Below, piece by piece: positions 28,301-35,800 of a stretch of DNA of 64,000 nucleotides. Both the position numbers and the translations under genes were made by a program. The stretch comes from Candidatus Kirkpatrickella diaphorinae (lineage in GTDB: Bacteria > Pseudomonadota > Alphaproteobacteria > Acetobacterales > Acetobacteraceae). The stretch lies in the NCBI RefSeq assembly GCF_025736875.1, contig NZ_CP107052.1, forward strand, positions 1,600,001 to 1,664,000. Direction: 5' to 3'. Within the stretch, counting starts at the first letter, position 1; each line of letters opens with the position of its first letter. The notes beneath the pieces are model-generated. The model worked only from the letters and a program-made list of their open reading frames with translations, did not search any database and was not told the origin of the DNA.

Positions 28301-28324
28301 TCGGAAGCGGACGCCCTACCTTGA
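22328..28324 (+). CDS. DUF4011-helicase-endonuclease-DUF3320 protein (Hhe-type defence)
   Basis: A 1998-residue single-gene enzyme. In order: an N-terminal unknown region and a transglutaminase-like part (T-C-L-D-T-T-L-L-F-A-A-A, residue about 240); DUF4011 starting R-I-D-R-W-Q-K-K-L-L-D-L near 394; superfamily 1 helicase with Walker A G-P-P-G-T-G-K-S-Q near 706 and Walker B I-F-D-E-A-S-Q near 1330, with D-P-K-Q-L-P-P after it and V-A-V-T-R-A-R near 1575; a Vsr/DUF559-like PD-(D/E)xK nuclease (F-E-E-A-V near 1638, D-I-G-V and V-E-C-D-G-A near 1680, I-I-R-V-W-S-T-D-W); and DUF3320 near 1820-1890. This architecture was reported as an anti-phage system (named Hhe, as I recall). Key motifs look intact. 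The ATG has a good GGGAGG site. It stands next to a phage tail cassette. Confidence 0.88.
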   Translation: MHGFGEQNSIEADPEEDIPKTPSIYADLSDCFTYASYQNAVPVLRAIEIRNVGGLHLENIRLELTSNPAFLRPKTWTIERLIPGDDLPLSDRKIDLDAAYLAGLNEAERGEVTLRLISKDVVLDEQHFPVRLLARDEWGGVKGMAQLLPAFVMPNDPAISKILLAAADILEKNGHPSGLDGYQSDSPQRSFMLTAAIYAAIAAAGLHYAEPPASFEERGQKVRRPGRIVEEKLATCLDTTLLFAAALEGAGLNPVILMFKGHAAVGVWLIKRHFSHTVEDDQMEVRKALASHEMIIFETTGVTQRPPMILEAAQHALDHRMSEEAAPDFTAAIDVKRAHSGGVTPLASHEAPQHPVEDADSGGAFHPLSLPAIPSFIDMPGLFVEEKPTNAAGRIDRWQKKLLDLTLRNRLLNFPSTKKTIPFLCTDVAYLEDRLADGAAIQIVSLPEQNPIGERDEALYREKHGRDLNESYAAAALKRDELPSPLSGEELSARLIDMHRQVRNDFAEGGANTLFLAVGFLRWRKKPEDEKSYRAPLLLIPVKLERRSASAPFRLRFNEDDPRFNATLLQFLERDFDLQLPQFGGELPKDESGIDVPRILNAMRQAVRDVPGMEVIDETALSTFSFAKYLMWKDLVERTEALRENRVVAHLIDTPDKPFDDGTSLRFDETELDQRYAPADIISLLPADSSQVAASIIAAEGQDFVLVGPPGTGKSQTIANMIANCLGSGKTVLFVAEKTAALDVVYRRLREHGLGAHCIELHSSKSDRRHFLTQLRTAWEYHSRNDPTEWITINDRLKLRRDQLNLYVDALHKKYSNGWTPYLALGTALRGADVAAPHFEWPKERTHDPASLAALEELADNLGEYFAALQHVPALELVDFDDHNIAWQNALLDSAQALRNAAERLASSLNVFRDALGISATRQPVEDEIAMLTRLASAIEAGRDRDLTIAFEGDFTRYERDRLDFTAAITAYRDAEQKLAARFTPESVQSIDVEALDLRWREANAALWPLSVLARQKVTRLLQTYAAEGTVKPENDLSLLTRMKDQGAIITQTPLNGLSLPIKGLETNLTELEEIFDHAGRLRTALSFHGRNLDESAQATRKVAAALRDRQAHDGIWLACERLLSAHQSFGDACERFSERAGRAIRLDKTSDALIALCDRLEALENARRNLRDWSGWCRIRNQARAVDLGALVEQIEKGAIPASQARTAFRLGYARWWLGTVMEENAVLRNFDRFLHEKAIRDFREIDDLVRKHAVGRIVSRLTHDLPDVQSVPRKSELGLLRHQMELQRPSQSIREMISKMPESFPKLAQCMLMSPLSISQFLPPNQKLFDVVIFDEASQISTWDAVGAIARGRQTIIVGDPKQLPPTNFFGSNHDDEDVAEYEKDMESILDEAKAAGIPVRDLRWHYRSRSESLIAFSNHHYYQGRLVTFPSPQVDDRAVKLRKIPHGVYDRGKSRTNRIEAEADADEAVSRMRQWLNLPEEKRPTLGVITFNVQQQALILDLIDLARRNEPELEWFFSDDRIEPTIVKNLENVQGDERDVILFSITFWKDAAGKLFMDFGALNREGGERRLNVAVTRARQELIVFSGFTADHIDVARVKAAGAHDLKAFLDYAERGAVALPARNAGSVGDYDSPFEEAVAAKLTQRGWRVAPQIGVSGFRIDIGVHHPDLAGAYLAGVECDGATYHSAATARDRDKVREQVLAGLGWNIIRVWSTDWWYDAEGCTERLHQALENLLEESRARQDAEAARFQAEAGLDAVKTDIAPSEEASVEDYLPPPRIDETLPQAADVTPPPVTAPEPERFARAMMPPVPRVSSDRFYRITDFSAMKIDPDRFYDPDYGDTLRAMVNAVIETESPLRTDILYQRIARAHGWSRTGSKIREQIDRHLPDFTRATESSGEFIWQRGADTSLIAYRRPQGEETRRAISDIPLTEIASVVRGNPEIFNDADPARDLARLLGVERLAAAARARLEEAITLGRPDMTAETTSSEADALP

Positions 28325-28343
28325 AGAGCACGCTCCCCCCTCA

Positions 28344-29462
28344 TCACCTCTGCCCGAACGCCTGCACAAAAAGCTCACCGCCATCAATATCTGACATGAC
28401 TGAGAAGCCCGCATTATCCAGGCGCCCAATCGTCACGTCCCTTTTCTGTCCCGTATCTGAAAAGAGCGTGCAGGTGACGCTTGTTATGTTCGAGAAAACC
28501 CGCGGGAAGTTGATCCGATCGAAGATATTGACGGACCCCGTCTTGAAGCTTTGGATCATCCCGCCGAAAGGGAGCCAGATCACACGGTTATCAGCGGAAT
28601 CATATTCCCAGACACCAGGCCGCTGATAGAGCTGATTTTGCAGATCAGCAACTTTGGCATCGTAGCTTTTCTGGTCCACGCGGCTTTCGATATTTGTGGT
28701 GATCGTCTTCATATCCTCATCAAGGTTCAAGAGACGTCCATTCTGCGTATACACATTATTATCGCTTCTGAACGCGAATTTGTGCTCACCTCCCGTGGCG
28801 TCGTAAAGTCGAATGAGATAACCGCAATATTGGCTGCTGATATCATAGGGGCCGGTGATCGAACCGATCTGCTGATACGGCCCCATCTGCTTAATGAGGC
28901 CGCCATCATATTGATAACTCACGATGCGCCCGCCAACGTGGGTCACATTCACCGTAAGTTGCCCCGTCATCTCATCCCCGGCCTTTTTAACGTATGACGC
29001 GGCGCTGTCGGCCTTGAGGGTTTCGACCAGTTGGCGGACGGTGGCCTCCAGCGTGTCGAGGCGTTTGCGTGTCCATTTTGTGGTGGGGGCGGTTTCGGAG
29101 TCATCATCTTCAGCGGGGGAGGCGAGCGAGAGCGTGCCATCCGCGTTCAGCGGGGCGATGCGGTCCCCCGGCAGGCCGGAATAGACGCGCACTTCTGTCG
29201 TGAAGTTCAGCGGGTTGCGCCCCGCGCTGGTATTGCCGAGGATGGTCTGGCGCGTCAGCGTGTTGACGGCGCCGATTTCCAGCACGCCCACGCCCCATTC
29301 GGCCTGGGACCCGTCTTCCGCGTAATAATAAACATCGCCCCCTTCCGCCAGGGCGGTGGCGAAGCTGCGCCGGCCTGTCGGCGCGCCATTCAGCACAAAA
29401 GCGCCAATGCCGGGATTGGTGCTCGTCTCCAGGACGAGATCGAGGACTTTGGGCGTGCTCAT
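28344..29462 (-). CDS. Phage tail fibre-like protein
   Basis: The last gene of the tail cassette, 372 residues. The N-terminal 110 residues have a virion-protein pattern seen at the base of tail fibres (R-R-S-F-A-T-A-L-A-E-G-G-D-V-Y-Y-Y, then L-T-R-Q-T-I-L-G-N-T-S). A helical linker around residues 125-150 and a beta-rich C-terminal part follow. The end (G-G-M-I-Q-S-F-K-T-G, F-D-R-I-N-F-P-R-V-F) resembles the gp53-like C-terminal tip of tail fibres, the likely receptor-binding part. It overlaps the upstream gene by four bases (ATGA). Its tip converges on the helicase-nuclease gene only 20 bases away with no separate terminator visible. Confidence 0.7.
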   Translation of the reverse strand: MSTPKVLDLVLETSTNPGIGAFVLNGAPTGRRSFATALAEGGDVYYYAEDGSQAEWGVGVLEIGAVNTLTRQTILGNTSAGRNPLNFTTEVRVYSGLPGDRIAPLNADGTLSLASPAEDDDSETAPTTKWTRKRLDTLEATVRQLVETLKADSAASYVKKAGDEMTGQLTVNVTHVGGRIVSYQYDGGLIKQMGPYQQIGSITGPYDISSQYCGYLIRLYDATGGEHKFAFRSDNNVYTQNGRLLNLDEDMKTITTNIESRVDQKSYDAKVADLQNQLYQRPGVWEYDSADNRVIWLPFGGMIQSFKTGSVNIFDRINFPRVFSNITSVTCTLFSDTGQKRDVTIGRLDNAGFSVMSDIDGGELFVQAFGQR

Positions 29463-30220
29463 AATCTTTCCTTGATGTCGATGGTGGTGGCGTGACGGTC
29501 CGCCGCGCCGAAGGGGTTGGACATCTCATTCATGACGGCCCGCCCGTAAAGCGCCGTATGGGTCACATCCTGCGGCGGCGCACCGGGGTTGGGGATAAAG
29601 AGCGTGTTCGCTCCGCTGGCGGCCGCGACCTGCAGGCTGCGCAGGGCGGACACATCATCATCACCCAGTGACTGATGCGCGATGGTCAGCCTGCGCTGCA
29701 CATATTGCGGCGCGACAAATTCCGCCCCCGCCATGGTGGTGGTTTCAAGCGCGGTGGCGGAGACATTTTCCTTGCTGGCCGCGGCGTAATTGCGGGCAGG
29801 CTGGAAGAGCGGCCCCGCATAGCAGAGCGGGATGGAAAGAAAGCCATCCGGGTTATCGTGATCCGTGATGTCGAGGCGCATCTGGTCGCCTGAATATGTT
29901 CGGGGGAGGACAATCACGCATTGTCCGTTCACCGGCTTATGCCCGTCAGAGGACGCTTCAATCACCGCAACATCGCCGCGATAAAGCGTCACCCGCAAAA
30001 CAGCGTTGGCGGTCAGATTGGTGCGATGCACACTGACGACGCGATATGCGCCCGCGGCACGAAGCATCAGCGACGCCGCGCCCCCGATCGCCCGCCAGGC
30101 CAGGCTTGCCGCGCCCTGGGGGAGTTTGAGGTTGGTCACCGGCAATTGCGCCCGTTGGGAAGACGCACTGAGAGAGCCGGTCAGAACGAGGTTCTGCCAG
30201 CCAAAGCCACAATTTTCCAT
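29459..30220 (-). CDS. Phage tail-associated protein
   Basis: A 253-residue beta-rich protein between the hub-like protein and the fibre. The first half looks like a jelly-roll or carbohydrate-binding module (Y-R-V-V-S-V-H-R-T-N-L-T, then Y-S-G-D-Q-M-R-L-D-I-T-D). It has no signal peptide or catalytic motif. Position and compact spacing (four bases after the upstream gene, four-base overlap with the fibre gene) place it at the tail tip. I do not recognise a named family, and assignment rests on context. Confidence 0.6.
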   Translation of the reverse strand: MENCGFGWQNLVLTGSLSASSQRAQLPVTNLKLPQGAASLAWRAIGGAASLMLRAAGAYRVVSVHRTNLTANAVLRVTLYRGDVAVIEASSDGHKPVNGQCVIVLPRTYSGDQMRLDITDHDNPDGFLSIPLCYAGPLFQPARNYAAASKENVSATALETTTMAGAEFVAPQYVQRRLTIAHQSLGDDDVSALRSLQVAAASGANTLFIPNPGAPPQDVTHTALYGRAVMNEMSNPFGAADRHATTIDIKERL

Positions 30221-30224
30221 ATTG

Positions 30225-31853
30225 TCAGACCAGGAGGGTAAGGGTGGTGGTGGGATCGGCCGCGTTCGACATTTCGCCGATCACCGTGCCGCGCGCGCCA
30301 TCATCCGCGCCCGGTATCGGGGCGCGGATGAAAACCGTGTCGCCAAGCTCAAATCCCGTCGCCATATCGCGCGGCACGTCGATCGCCCACATATGACGCC
30401 GTCGGCCCCAGACGTCACCGAGGCGATCCGCGATAGCGGCCGCATCGCTCTCCTGCGCGAGGGCGGTTGTCAGGAGAGGCGGGTCGGACGGGACGCGCCA
30501 GTCTGATTTGACTGTCGTGCTGACCCATAAGGCGGCACGGTCCGACTCCGCAATAAAATTGCGCTGATCTGCCGTGATCTGGGGATGGAGGTCATTCAGA
30601 TGGGTCTGCCGCGTAAAATTATGCGCATAGCCAACGCGCCAGCGCCAGGGTGGCGGGTCCAGCGACGCATCCAGGCGCATGGGGGCGATGCGGGCAATCA
30701 CATCGGCGCTGAGATAACGCAGTTCCTGCGCCTCATCACAGACGCGCCTCATGAGAAAAGGCCGCAACGTGCCGGTGCGCGTCGGGATCAGGCTGATGCC
30801 CAACCCGGAAAGCAGCGTATTGCAGACGCCCCGGCCTGAAACATTCTCCCCGCCATCCCAATACCAGCCCCCTGGCGGGTCATAAGATGCTGCAACCGCA
30901 TCCCAACCCGGGTCAATAAAGTTTGCGGGCAAAGTTAGATCTTCAATGAGCATCTGTTTGAGAAGGCTGAGCAAGCCATGCGGCGCGGCGCCGGAGGGGA
31001 AGCGCCCCGTGGCGTCAAGCGTGATGGCATAGACGGGTTTGGTGCCCAGGCGCAGCCACGTGCCCGCGGGTGAATGCTGCAGGGTGTAATGGCCGGGCGC
31101 GGGTGGTGACGCGTAAAGATCATCAACCCGCCCGCCAAACGCGATTCCCCCACCGAAACCCCCTTCATAAACCGCCATGATGTCGGCTTCGGCGTCGGAG
31201 AGCTGATAAACAAGATTGACAGCATCGATCAAAATCGGGGTGATGTTGCGGCACATGCCGCGCAGGCGCGGGTGGCTGCGGCCGACGACATTTTTATCCC
31301 CATCCAGGCCACCCCCGCCACCATAACTGCGCGTGGGCATGGCTGTATCAAGCCAGTATGTTGCATCCAGCAGCGGCACCTCAAAACCGGTCAGCCCGGG
31401 CTGCCAGTTGCGCCCGAGCCCGGCAAAGACAGGAGAGGTCGCGTCATAAGGCGGGTCACGCCAGAACTGCCGCGCTGCGTCCCAATCTTTCCGCCCCGCG
31501 CGGATGCGGACGGGGAGGTGATCATTGACACGGCTTTGCAAAAGGCCCGAGAGCGCGCCATCAGGGTTTGCGATTTCCAACGCGCCCACACTGTAACTGC
31601 CGCCCAACGCCTCGGCTGAAAAGGTCAGTGCACGCGTGAGGCTTAAACCTTGAATAACGTAAGGTGGGTAAGGCGTATGATCATCCGACACGTAGCCCGC
31701 ATCGGAATATCGCAGCGTCTCATAGCTTTCCACCGCTTGCGGATAGGCGGAGAGCGCCCCCCAGGGGCGGCTATTCCAGCCTTCCAGCCCCGCCATCTCT
31801 GGCAGGACCGCCTTGTTGCGGATGAGGTCGAGTTCAACAAGCTGCACGCGCAT
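30225..31853 (-). CDS. Tail tip / hub-like protein
   Basis: A 542-residue protein directly after the tape measure gene, with which it shares one base at the stop/start junction. This is where siphovirus distal-tail and hub proteins are encoded. It is beta-rich, with motifs such as L-T-R-A-L-T-F-S-A-E-A and D-A-T-Y-W-L-D-T-A near the front and G-D-T-V-F-I-R-A-P-I-P-G-A near the end, resembling repeated hub domains. No peptidase (NlpC/P60) domain is present here or in the neighbours, unlike gene transfer agents. The assignment is from position and general character. Confidence 0.6.
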   Translation of the reverse strand: MRVQLVELDLIRNKAVLPEMAGLEGWNSRPWGALSAYPQAVESYETLRYSDAGYVSDDHTPYPPYVIQGLSLTRALTFSAEALGGSYSVGALEIANPDGALSGLLQSRVNDHLPVRIRAGRKDWDAARQFWRDPPYDATSPVFAGLGRNWQPGLTGFEVPLLDATYWLDTAMPTRSYGGGGGLDGDKNVVGRSHPRLRGMCRNITPILIDAVNLVYQLSDAEADIMAVYEGGFGGGIAFGGRVDDLYASPPAPGHYTLQHSPAGTWLRLGTKPVYAITLDATGRFPSGAAPHGLLSLLKQMLIEDLTLPANFIDPGWDAVAASYDPPGGWYWDGGENVSGRGVCNTLLSGLGISLIPTRTGTLRPFLMRRVCDEAQELRYLSADVIARIAPMRLDASLDPPPWRWRVGYAHNFTRQTHLNDLHPQITADQRNFIAESDRAALWVSTTVKSDWRVPSDPPLLTTALAQESDAAAIADRLGDVWGRRRHMWAIDVPRDMATGFELGDTVFIRAPIPGADDGARGTVIGEMSNAADPTTTLTLLV

Positions 31854-34702
31854 CAGGCGCGCCTCGGGCGCAGCGCTTCATTATTGCTGGCCTGTTTCTG
31901 CTGCGCCTGGATGAGCTGAACCTGTTGCAGCAACTCCTGCATTTTATCACGCAGCGCCAGCATGGCGTCCTCCTGCTTTTTGGAGAGTTTCTCCACCAGG
32001 CTGGCGGTCAGTTTGTCACTATCCGCCCCTGAAAGCCCGCCCAGCATCTCCGTCAGGCGTTGGAAGTCATCCGCATAGCCCGTGCCGGAGCCCCAATATT
32101 TCTGGGAGAGGCGCAGGGTCGTTTCCATATCGCCCTGAAAGCGACCGAGCGCATCCGTGTCCCCCGCTATTGCGGCGTTATAATCCTTCGCGACATTATC
32201 ATTCGCGACCTTATATTGGTCCTGAATGGAGAGGGGCGAATAATCCGACGTCACCAGCCCGCGCGCATAGTCTGTCAGGCTGCCGAAGCTTGTCGTCAGT
32301 GACTGCGCCGCGGAAAGGCTCGCCTGTTTTGCCTGATCCGCATATTGCTTCTGGATGTTCAGCCTTTCCGCGGCGAGGGTTTTATCAAGCTGCGTTGCCT
32401 GGTCGATATAAGCCTGCTGCGACGCATAAGCATCGCCGAGATAATTCTCCCACGTCGTTTTAAGCTGCTGCCGCTGCTGCGCCGCCGACACGTCGAAATT
32501 CAGCAAAGCCGCACCCTGCGCGTCACCGGTCGCGCTCAGATAGCGTGCTTTTACGGTGTCGGCATTCTGGCTCAGCGTCCCTTCCTGCGCGGCTTTGCTT
32601 TGATCATAAAGGGATGCGTATTTCTGGCGCAGGGCGCCGCCATCCAGCCCGTATGAATCCGCCTGCTGGGCCGCATCTTCATAGGTCTTTTTAAGCGCGG
32701 CCATCTGATCGACCCACGTCTTCTGACCGCTCGCAAGGGCCTTGAGCAGGTCGGGCATGGTGGTGTTCACGAAGGTTGAGATCGTGTCAAACTGCGCTTT
32801 CAGATCATCGACCGACATCGTCCTGCCGCCGATCGCCGTCTCCAAAGCCGTGCGCAGATTGCCGGAGAATTTGGAGAAATTCGCCCCCGCCACCGTGCCA
32901 TCATCATTGAACTTCCCGACTGAAATGCCGAGATCATCCACCACCTTGGCCATGTCCTTAAGCTGCGTGATGGCGCGCATATAATCATTGAGATCACTGT
33001 AATTGCCGGTCACGCCCTGGCGCAGCGCCTGATTGAATGTGGCATTGCCGGACGTCAGGGTGGCGTTTTTGATGATATCGACCAGCGCGACGTTTTTAAG
33101 CGTCGGATCCTTATTATTGCGGTCATCCCGCACCGCGCCGATGTAACCCCCACCCACATGGATGCCGAGCCGCGCAAATTGCGTGTTGGGGCGGTCAATA
33201 TCCTTGCGCAGGGGCCCGGTAATATTGTCCGTCTGCGCCTGATTCCAGACTTTACCGACTGAAAACCCGTCCGGCCCGGCCTGCACCTGCGCAATGGTAT
33301 AAGGGTTCTTGCGGTGCCCGAACAACCCGCCAAACAACCCACCTGCCGCCCCACCGAGGAGGCCACCAATGACCGTGCCCACACCGGGGAAAATCGCTGA
33401 CCCGATCGCCGTCCCCGCCGTGGCCCCGATGATCGACCCCATATTGCCATACCGCCCACCCCCAATATTCCCCAACGCCGAACCCACCGAAAAACCACCC
33501 CCAATCCCGCTAAAGACGCGGCTGAGGGGAGTAAGAACATTCCCGATTGAGCCGAGAATGCCGGATGATGATGACGCGGCTTTTGGTAAATTGAGGCTGG
33601 GCGGATTGCGGAGCGAAACGCCGGCTTGCATTTGTTCTTCCAGATATCTTGTAAGATCCGCCTCGTTCCCACCGCCGCGCACGCGTACGACGGAGTCAAT
33701 GGCGTCCAGCAATCCGCCATCGCTTCGTTTATTCGCCTTTTGCGCTGATTGGAGATAGGCATTGAGATCGAAGCCACCAGCCCCACTGACATCTCCTGCA
33801 ACGTCAAAAGCGACATGACGCCCCCCTCCCCATGCTTTCGCGAGCGTAAGGAGTGTACCGCGTGTTCCGCCATCGATATTATTGAGAAGCGGATTGACCA
33901 GACTCAATTTCGCGATGAGGGAAAGGGTTTGCGTTTGAATCTGCGCCAGAACGGATTTGAATGTGATGCCGCTGCCTGACGATTTCACCAATGCCTGAGA
34001 AAGAGAATTTGTCAGCGTCGTCGCCATTGAGGACACAGATTTCGTGAGCTCATCAATGGCTGATTTCTGCTGCTTGAAGTCGCCGGTCGCTTGCGTCAGG
34101 CGGCCGGACAGACCAGCATAATTCTGCGTGGTTTTCGGCAGCATGTCGCTGAGTTGGCGTTGCGTCGCGAATGCGGCCATGTTGCCGCCCGCTGACATCG
34201 CTTGCGCGGCGGGCTGTGGCGAGGATTGTTGCGAAAGCTGCGACTGGAAACCCGGTGCTGCCGGGGACGCGATGTTTCCGACATTACCCGACGTGACGCC
34301 CAAAGCCCCCACGCGCCCTGATGCCGCATTCTGCGCCTGCGCAACATGATTCAGGGCGCGCTGCACCTGCTGATATTTTTGCGCGGTCGCCGAAAATTGG
34401 GATTCAATCTGCTGAGCATCAGCGTTATCGCTCCCCTCCGTCGCATCCTTCATTTCTCCTCGCAGCGCTTCCAATTCTTGCAGACGCGCTTGCAGATTTG
34501 CAGCCTCCTGCGACAGTTTCGCGAATTTCTCACGCAGCGTGACGACCGCACTCCCCATGTCATCGGACAGGACACGCGCTGAAGCACTGGCGCGGCGTGC
34601 CATGTCGTCAAAACTGGCAGCAACATTTTCAGCTTTACCCTGGAGAGTATCCAGATCTTCGCCAGCGGATTTCGTGTCAGGCGTGATGTCATCCTGGGTC
34701 AT
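31853..34702 (-). CDS. Phage tail tape measure protein
   Basis: The longest tail gene (949 residues from ATG 34702; 981 from 34798). It has the usual tape measure build: long coiled-coil and Ala/Gln/Ser-rich helices at both ends, a Gly-rich hydrophobic middle (G-G-L-L-G-G-A-A-G-G-L-F-G-G-L-F-G near residue 470) and no enzyme motif. Known phages show about 1.5 angstrom of tail per residue, so a tail near 140 nm would be expected if it is made. I prefer 34702 because residues before it look unlike the family, though no strong ribosome site precedes either ATG. It lies after the frameshifted chaperone gene pair, the standard siphovirus order. Confidence 0.8.
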   Translation of the reverse strand: MTQDDITPDTKSAGEDLDTLQGKAENVAASFDDMARRASASARVLSDDMGSAVVTLREKFAKLSQEAANLQARLQELEALRGEMKDATEGSDNADAQQIESQFSATAQKYQQVQRALNHVAQAQNAASGRVGALGVTSGNVGNIASPAAPGFQSQLSQQSSPQPAAQAMSAGGNMAAFATQRQLSDMLPKTTQNYAGLSGRLTQATGDFKQQKSAIDELTKSVSSMATTLTNSLSQALVKSSGSGITFKSVLAQIQTQTLSLIAKLSLVNPLLNNIDGGTRGTLLTLAKAWGGGRHVAFDVAGDVSGAGGFDLNAYLQSAQKANKRSDGGLLDAIDSVVRVRGGGNEADLTRYLEEQMQAGVSLRNPPSLNLPKAASSSSGILGSIGNVLTPLSRVFSGIGGGFSVGSALGNIGGGRYGNMGSIIGATAGTAIGSAIFPGVGTVIGGLLGGAAGGLFGGLFGHRKNPYTIAQVQAGPDGFSVGKVWNQAQTDNITGPLRKDIDRPNTQFARLGIHVGGGYIGAVRDDRNNKDPTLKNVALVDIIKNATLTSGNATFNQALRQGVTGNYSDLNDYMRAITQLKDMAKVVDDLGISVGKFNDDGTVAGANFSKFSGNLRTALETAIGGRTMSVDDLKAQFDTISTFVNTTMPDLLKALASGQKTWVDQMAALKKTYEDAAQQADSYGLDGGALRQKYASLYDQSKAAQEGTLSQNADTVKARYLSATGDAQGAALLNFDVSAAQQRQQLKTTWENYLGDAYASQQAYIDQATQLDKTLAAERLNIQKQYADQAKQASLSAAQSLTTSFGSLTDYARGLVTSDYSPLSIQDQYKVANDNVAKDYNAAIAGDTDALGRFQGDMETTLRLSQKYWGSGTGYADDFQRLTEMLGGLSGADSDKLTASLVEKLSKKQEDAMLALRDKMQELLQQVQLIQAQQKQASNNEALRPRRA

Positions 34703-34969
34703 GATGCGGTTTTCACTTTTTGTTTTTGACGTTATTCCATCTCGCGACCATGTCGAGGGGAGAAATAGAGGCGAAAGGCGCGATGATTTGACGTGCATGA
34801 CGCGTTGAGAGCGTCAGATTTGCGCCTACCCGCACGGCCTCTCAACACGCCGCGTGACGCCCCTTTTACTGCGGCCGACTTTCGTGATGCTACGGCATGT
34901 GACCGGCGTCAGGCGACGCAGCCTGGCCCGGTCATCGGCATGCTCTTGGCGAGAATAAAGTCCGCGCCA

Positions 34970-35335
34970 TCACCGGGCATATTTCTTACGCTTATGCTCC
35001 CAATGATCGCGCGCGACACGGTCCATCGCGACGATACAATGGTCGAGAAGTTGATATTCCTCCCGAGTCAGACCGTGATGATCCGCCCATGACCTGACGA
35101 TTCTCCAAGGGGTCGCGCCGGGTTGGGTCGCGATGATGCCGCCATGCATCGGATGGATGACACCGAACGGGTTTTGCGGCCTGTCCGCCGCCAGGCGATG
35201 CCATGCCCGCCAGATCCAGAAAAATTCCGGCTTCGGGTCCGTTCGCGGATTATCCTCTATGATGGCTGAGATCAAAGGCGTGTCGAGGTAAGCGCCCCAT
35301 TGAAGATGCCAGGAGAGGGCGGCTGTCAGTTTCCC
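34970..35335 (-). CDS. Tail assembly chaperone, GT extension (reached by -1 frameshift)
   Basis: This frame continues the upstream chaperone gene after a -1 slip at GGGAAAC (35335-35329). From the CTG at 35329 it reads L-T-A-A-L-S-W-H-L-Q-W and adds 119 residues, giving a fusion of about 255 residues from the 35736 start. The frame has no ATG, GTG or TTG before the TTG at 35275, yet its residues upstream of that TTG look coding, which is just what a frameshift product shows and a separate gene would not. In phage lambda the G/GT pair works this way: both forms load on the tape measure protein to guide tail assembly. The tape measure gene follows downstream, as expected. Confidence 0.75.
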   Translation of the reverse strand, partial: GKLTAALSWHLQWGAYLDTPLISAIIEDNPRTDPKPEFFWIWRAWHRLAADRPQNPFGVIHPMHGGIIATQPGATPWRIVRSWADHHGLTREEYQLLDHCIVAMDRVARDHWEHKRKKYAR

Positions 35336-35736
35336 ACAGCGTCCGCGCGTTGTTGATCCGCATTCACTGTTATGGCAGCGGCGGCCTCAAAACAGAGGGC
35401 GAGGAGGCGGTTATATTCCGGCTGGGCCAGAAGGGACTTCAATTTCTCGACATTGAGTTTCGTCTCGCCATCCGGCTCCGTCAGCCCTTCCACATCGAGC
35501 AACAAATATTGCCCGACAAGTTCGGCATTTATGTTGCGCAGGACATTTTGCGGCAGCGTGTCAGACGTGCAGCGATAGGTTTCGGTCGCGCGCTTCATGC
35601 GCTTATTGAGTGCGTCAATATAGTCATCCGTATAGCCGCGCGTCATGATTCTGACGTCGGGGAAATCGGGGCTGGCAAACCATTCCCCGTCATTAATGGC
35701 GCGCGTATCACGGGCCAGCGCGTTGATCGTGACCAT
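35326..35736 (-). CDS. Tail assembly chaperone, G-like protein
   Basis: A 136-residue protein between the tail tube gene and the tape measure gene, the position of lambda G. The ATG at 35736 has a GGGAGAG ribosome site five bases upstream, so I take it rather than the 35766 ATG. The last sense codons are GTG GGA AAC before TGA, forming the slippery heptamer G GGA AAC in the correct phase for a -1 slip. A 5-base stem (CGCCC with GGGCG) could form starting 7 bases downstream and may stimulate slipping. Sequence similarity to named chaperones is not obvious, as is common for this fast-evolving family. Confidence 0.72.
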   Translation of the reverse strand: MVTINALARDTRAINDGEWFASPDFPDVRIMTRGYTDDYIDALNKRMKRATETYRCTSDTLPQNVLRNINAELVGQYLLLDVEGLTEPDGETKLNVEKLKSLLAQPEYNRLLALCFEAAAAITVNADQQRADAVGN

Positions 35737-35800
35737 GTTTCTCTCCCGATGGTTTAACCGCGTCACGCGGCCTGTGGAATTTCGCTGAAAGGCGCGACGT

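Noticed and set aside
34909..34980. 23-residue minus-strand frame overlapping the end of the GT extension
   Set aside because: No ribosome site or conserved features.
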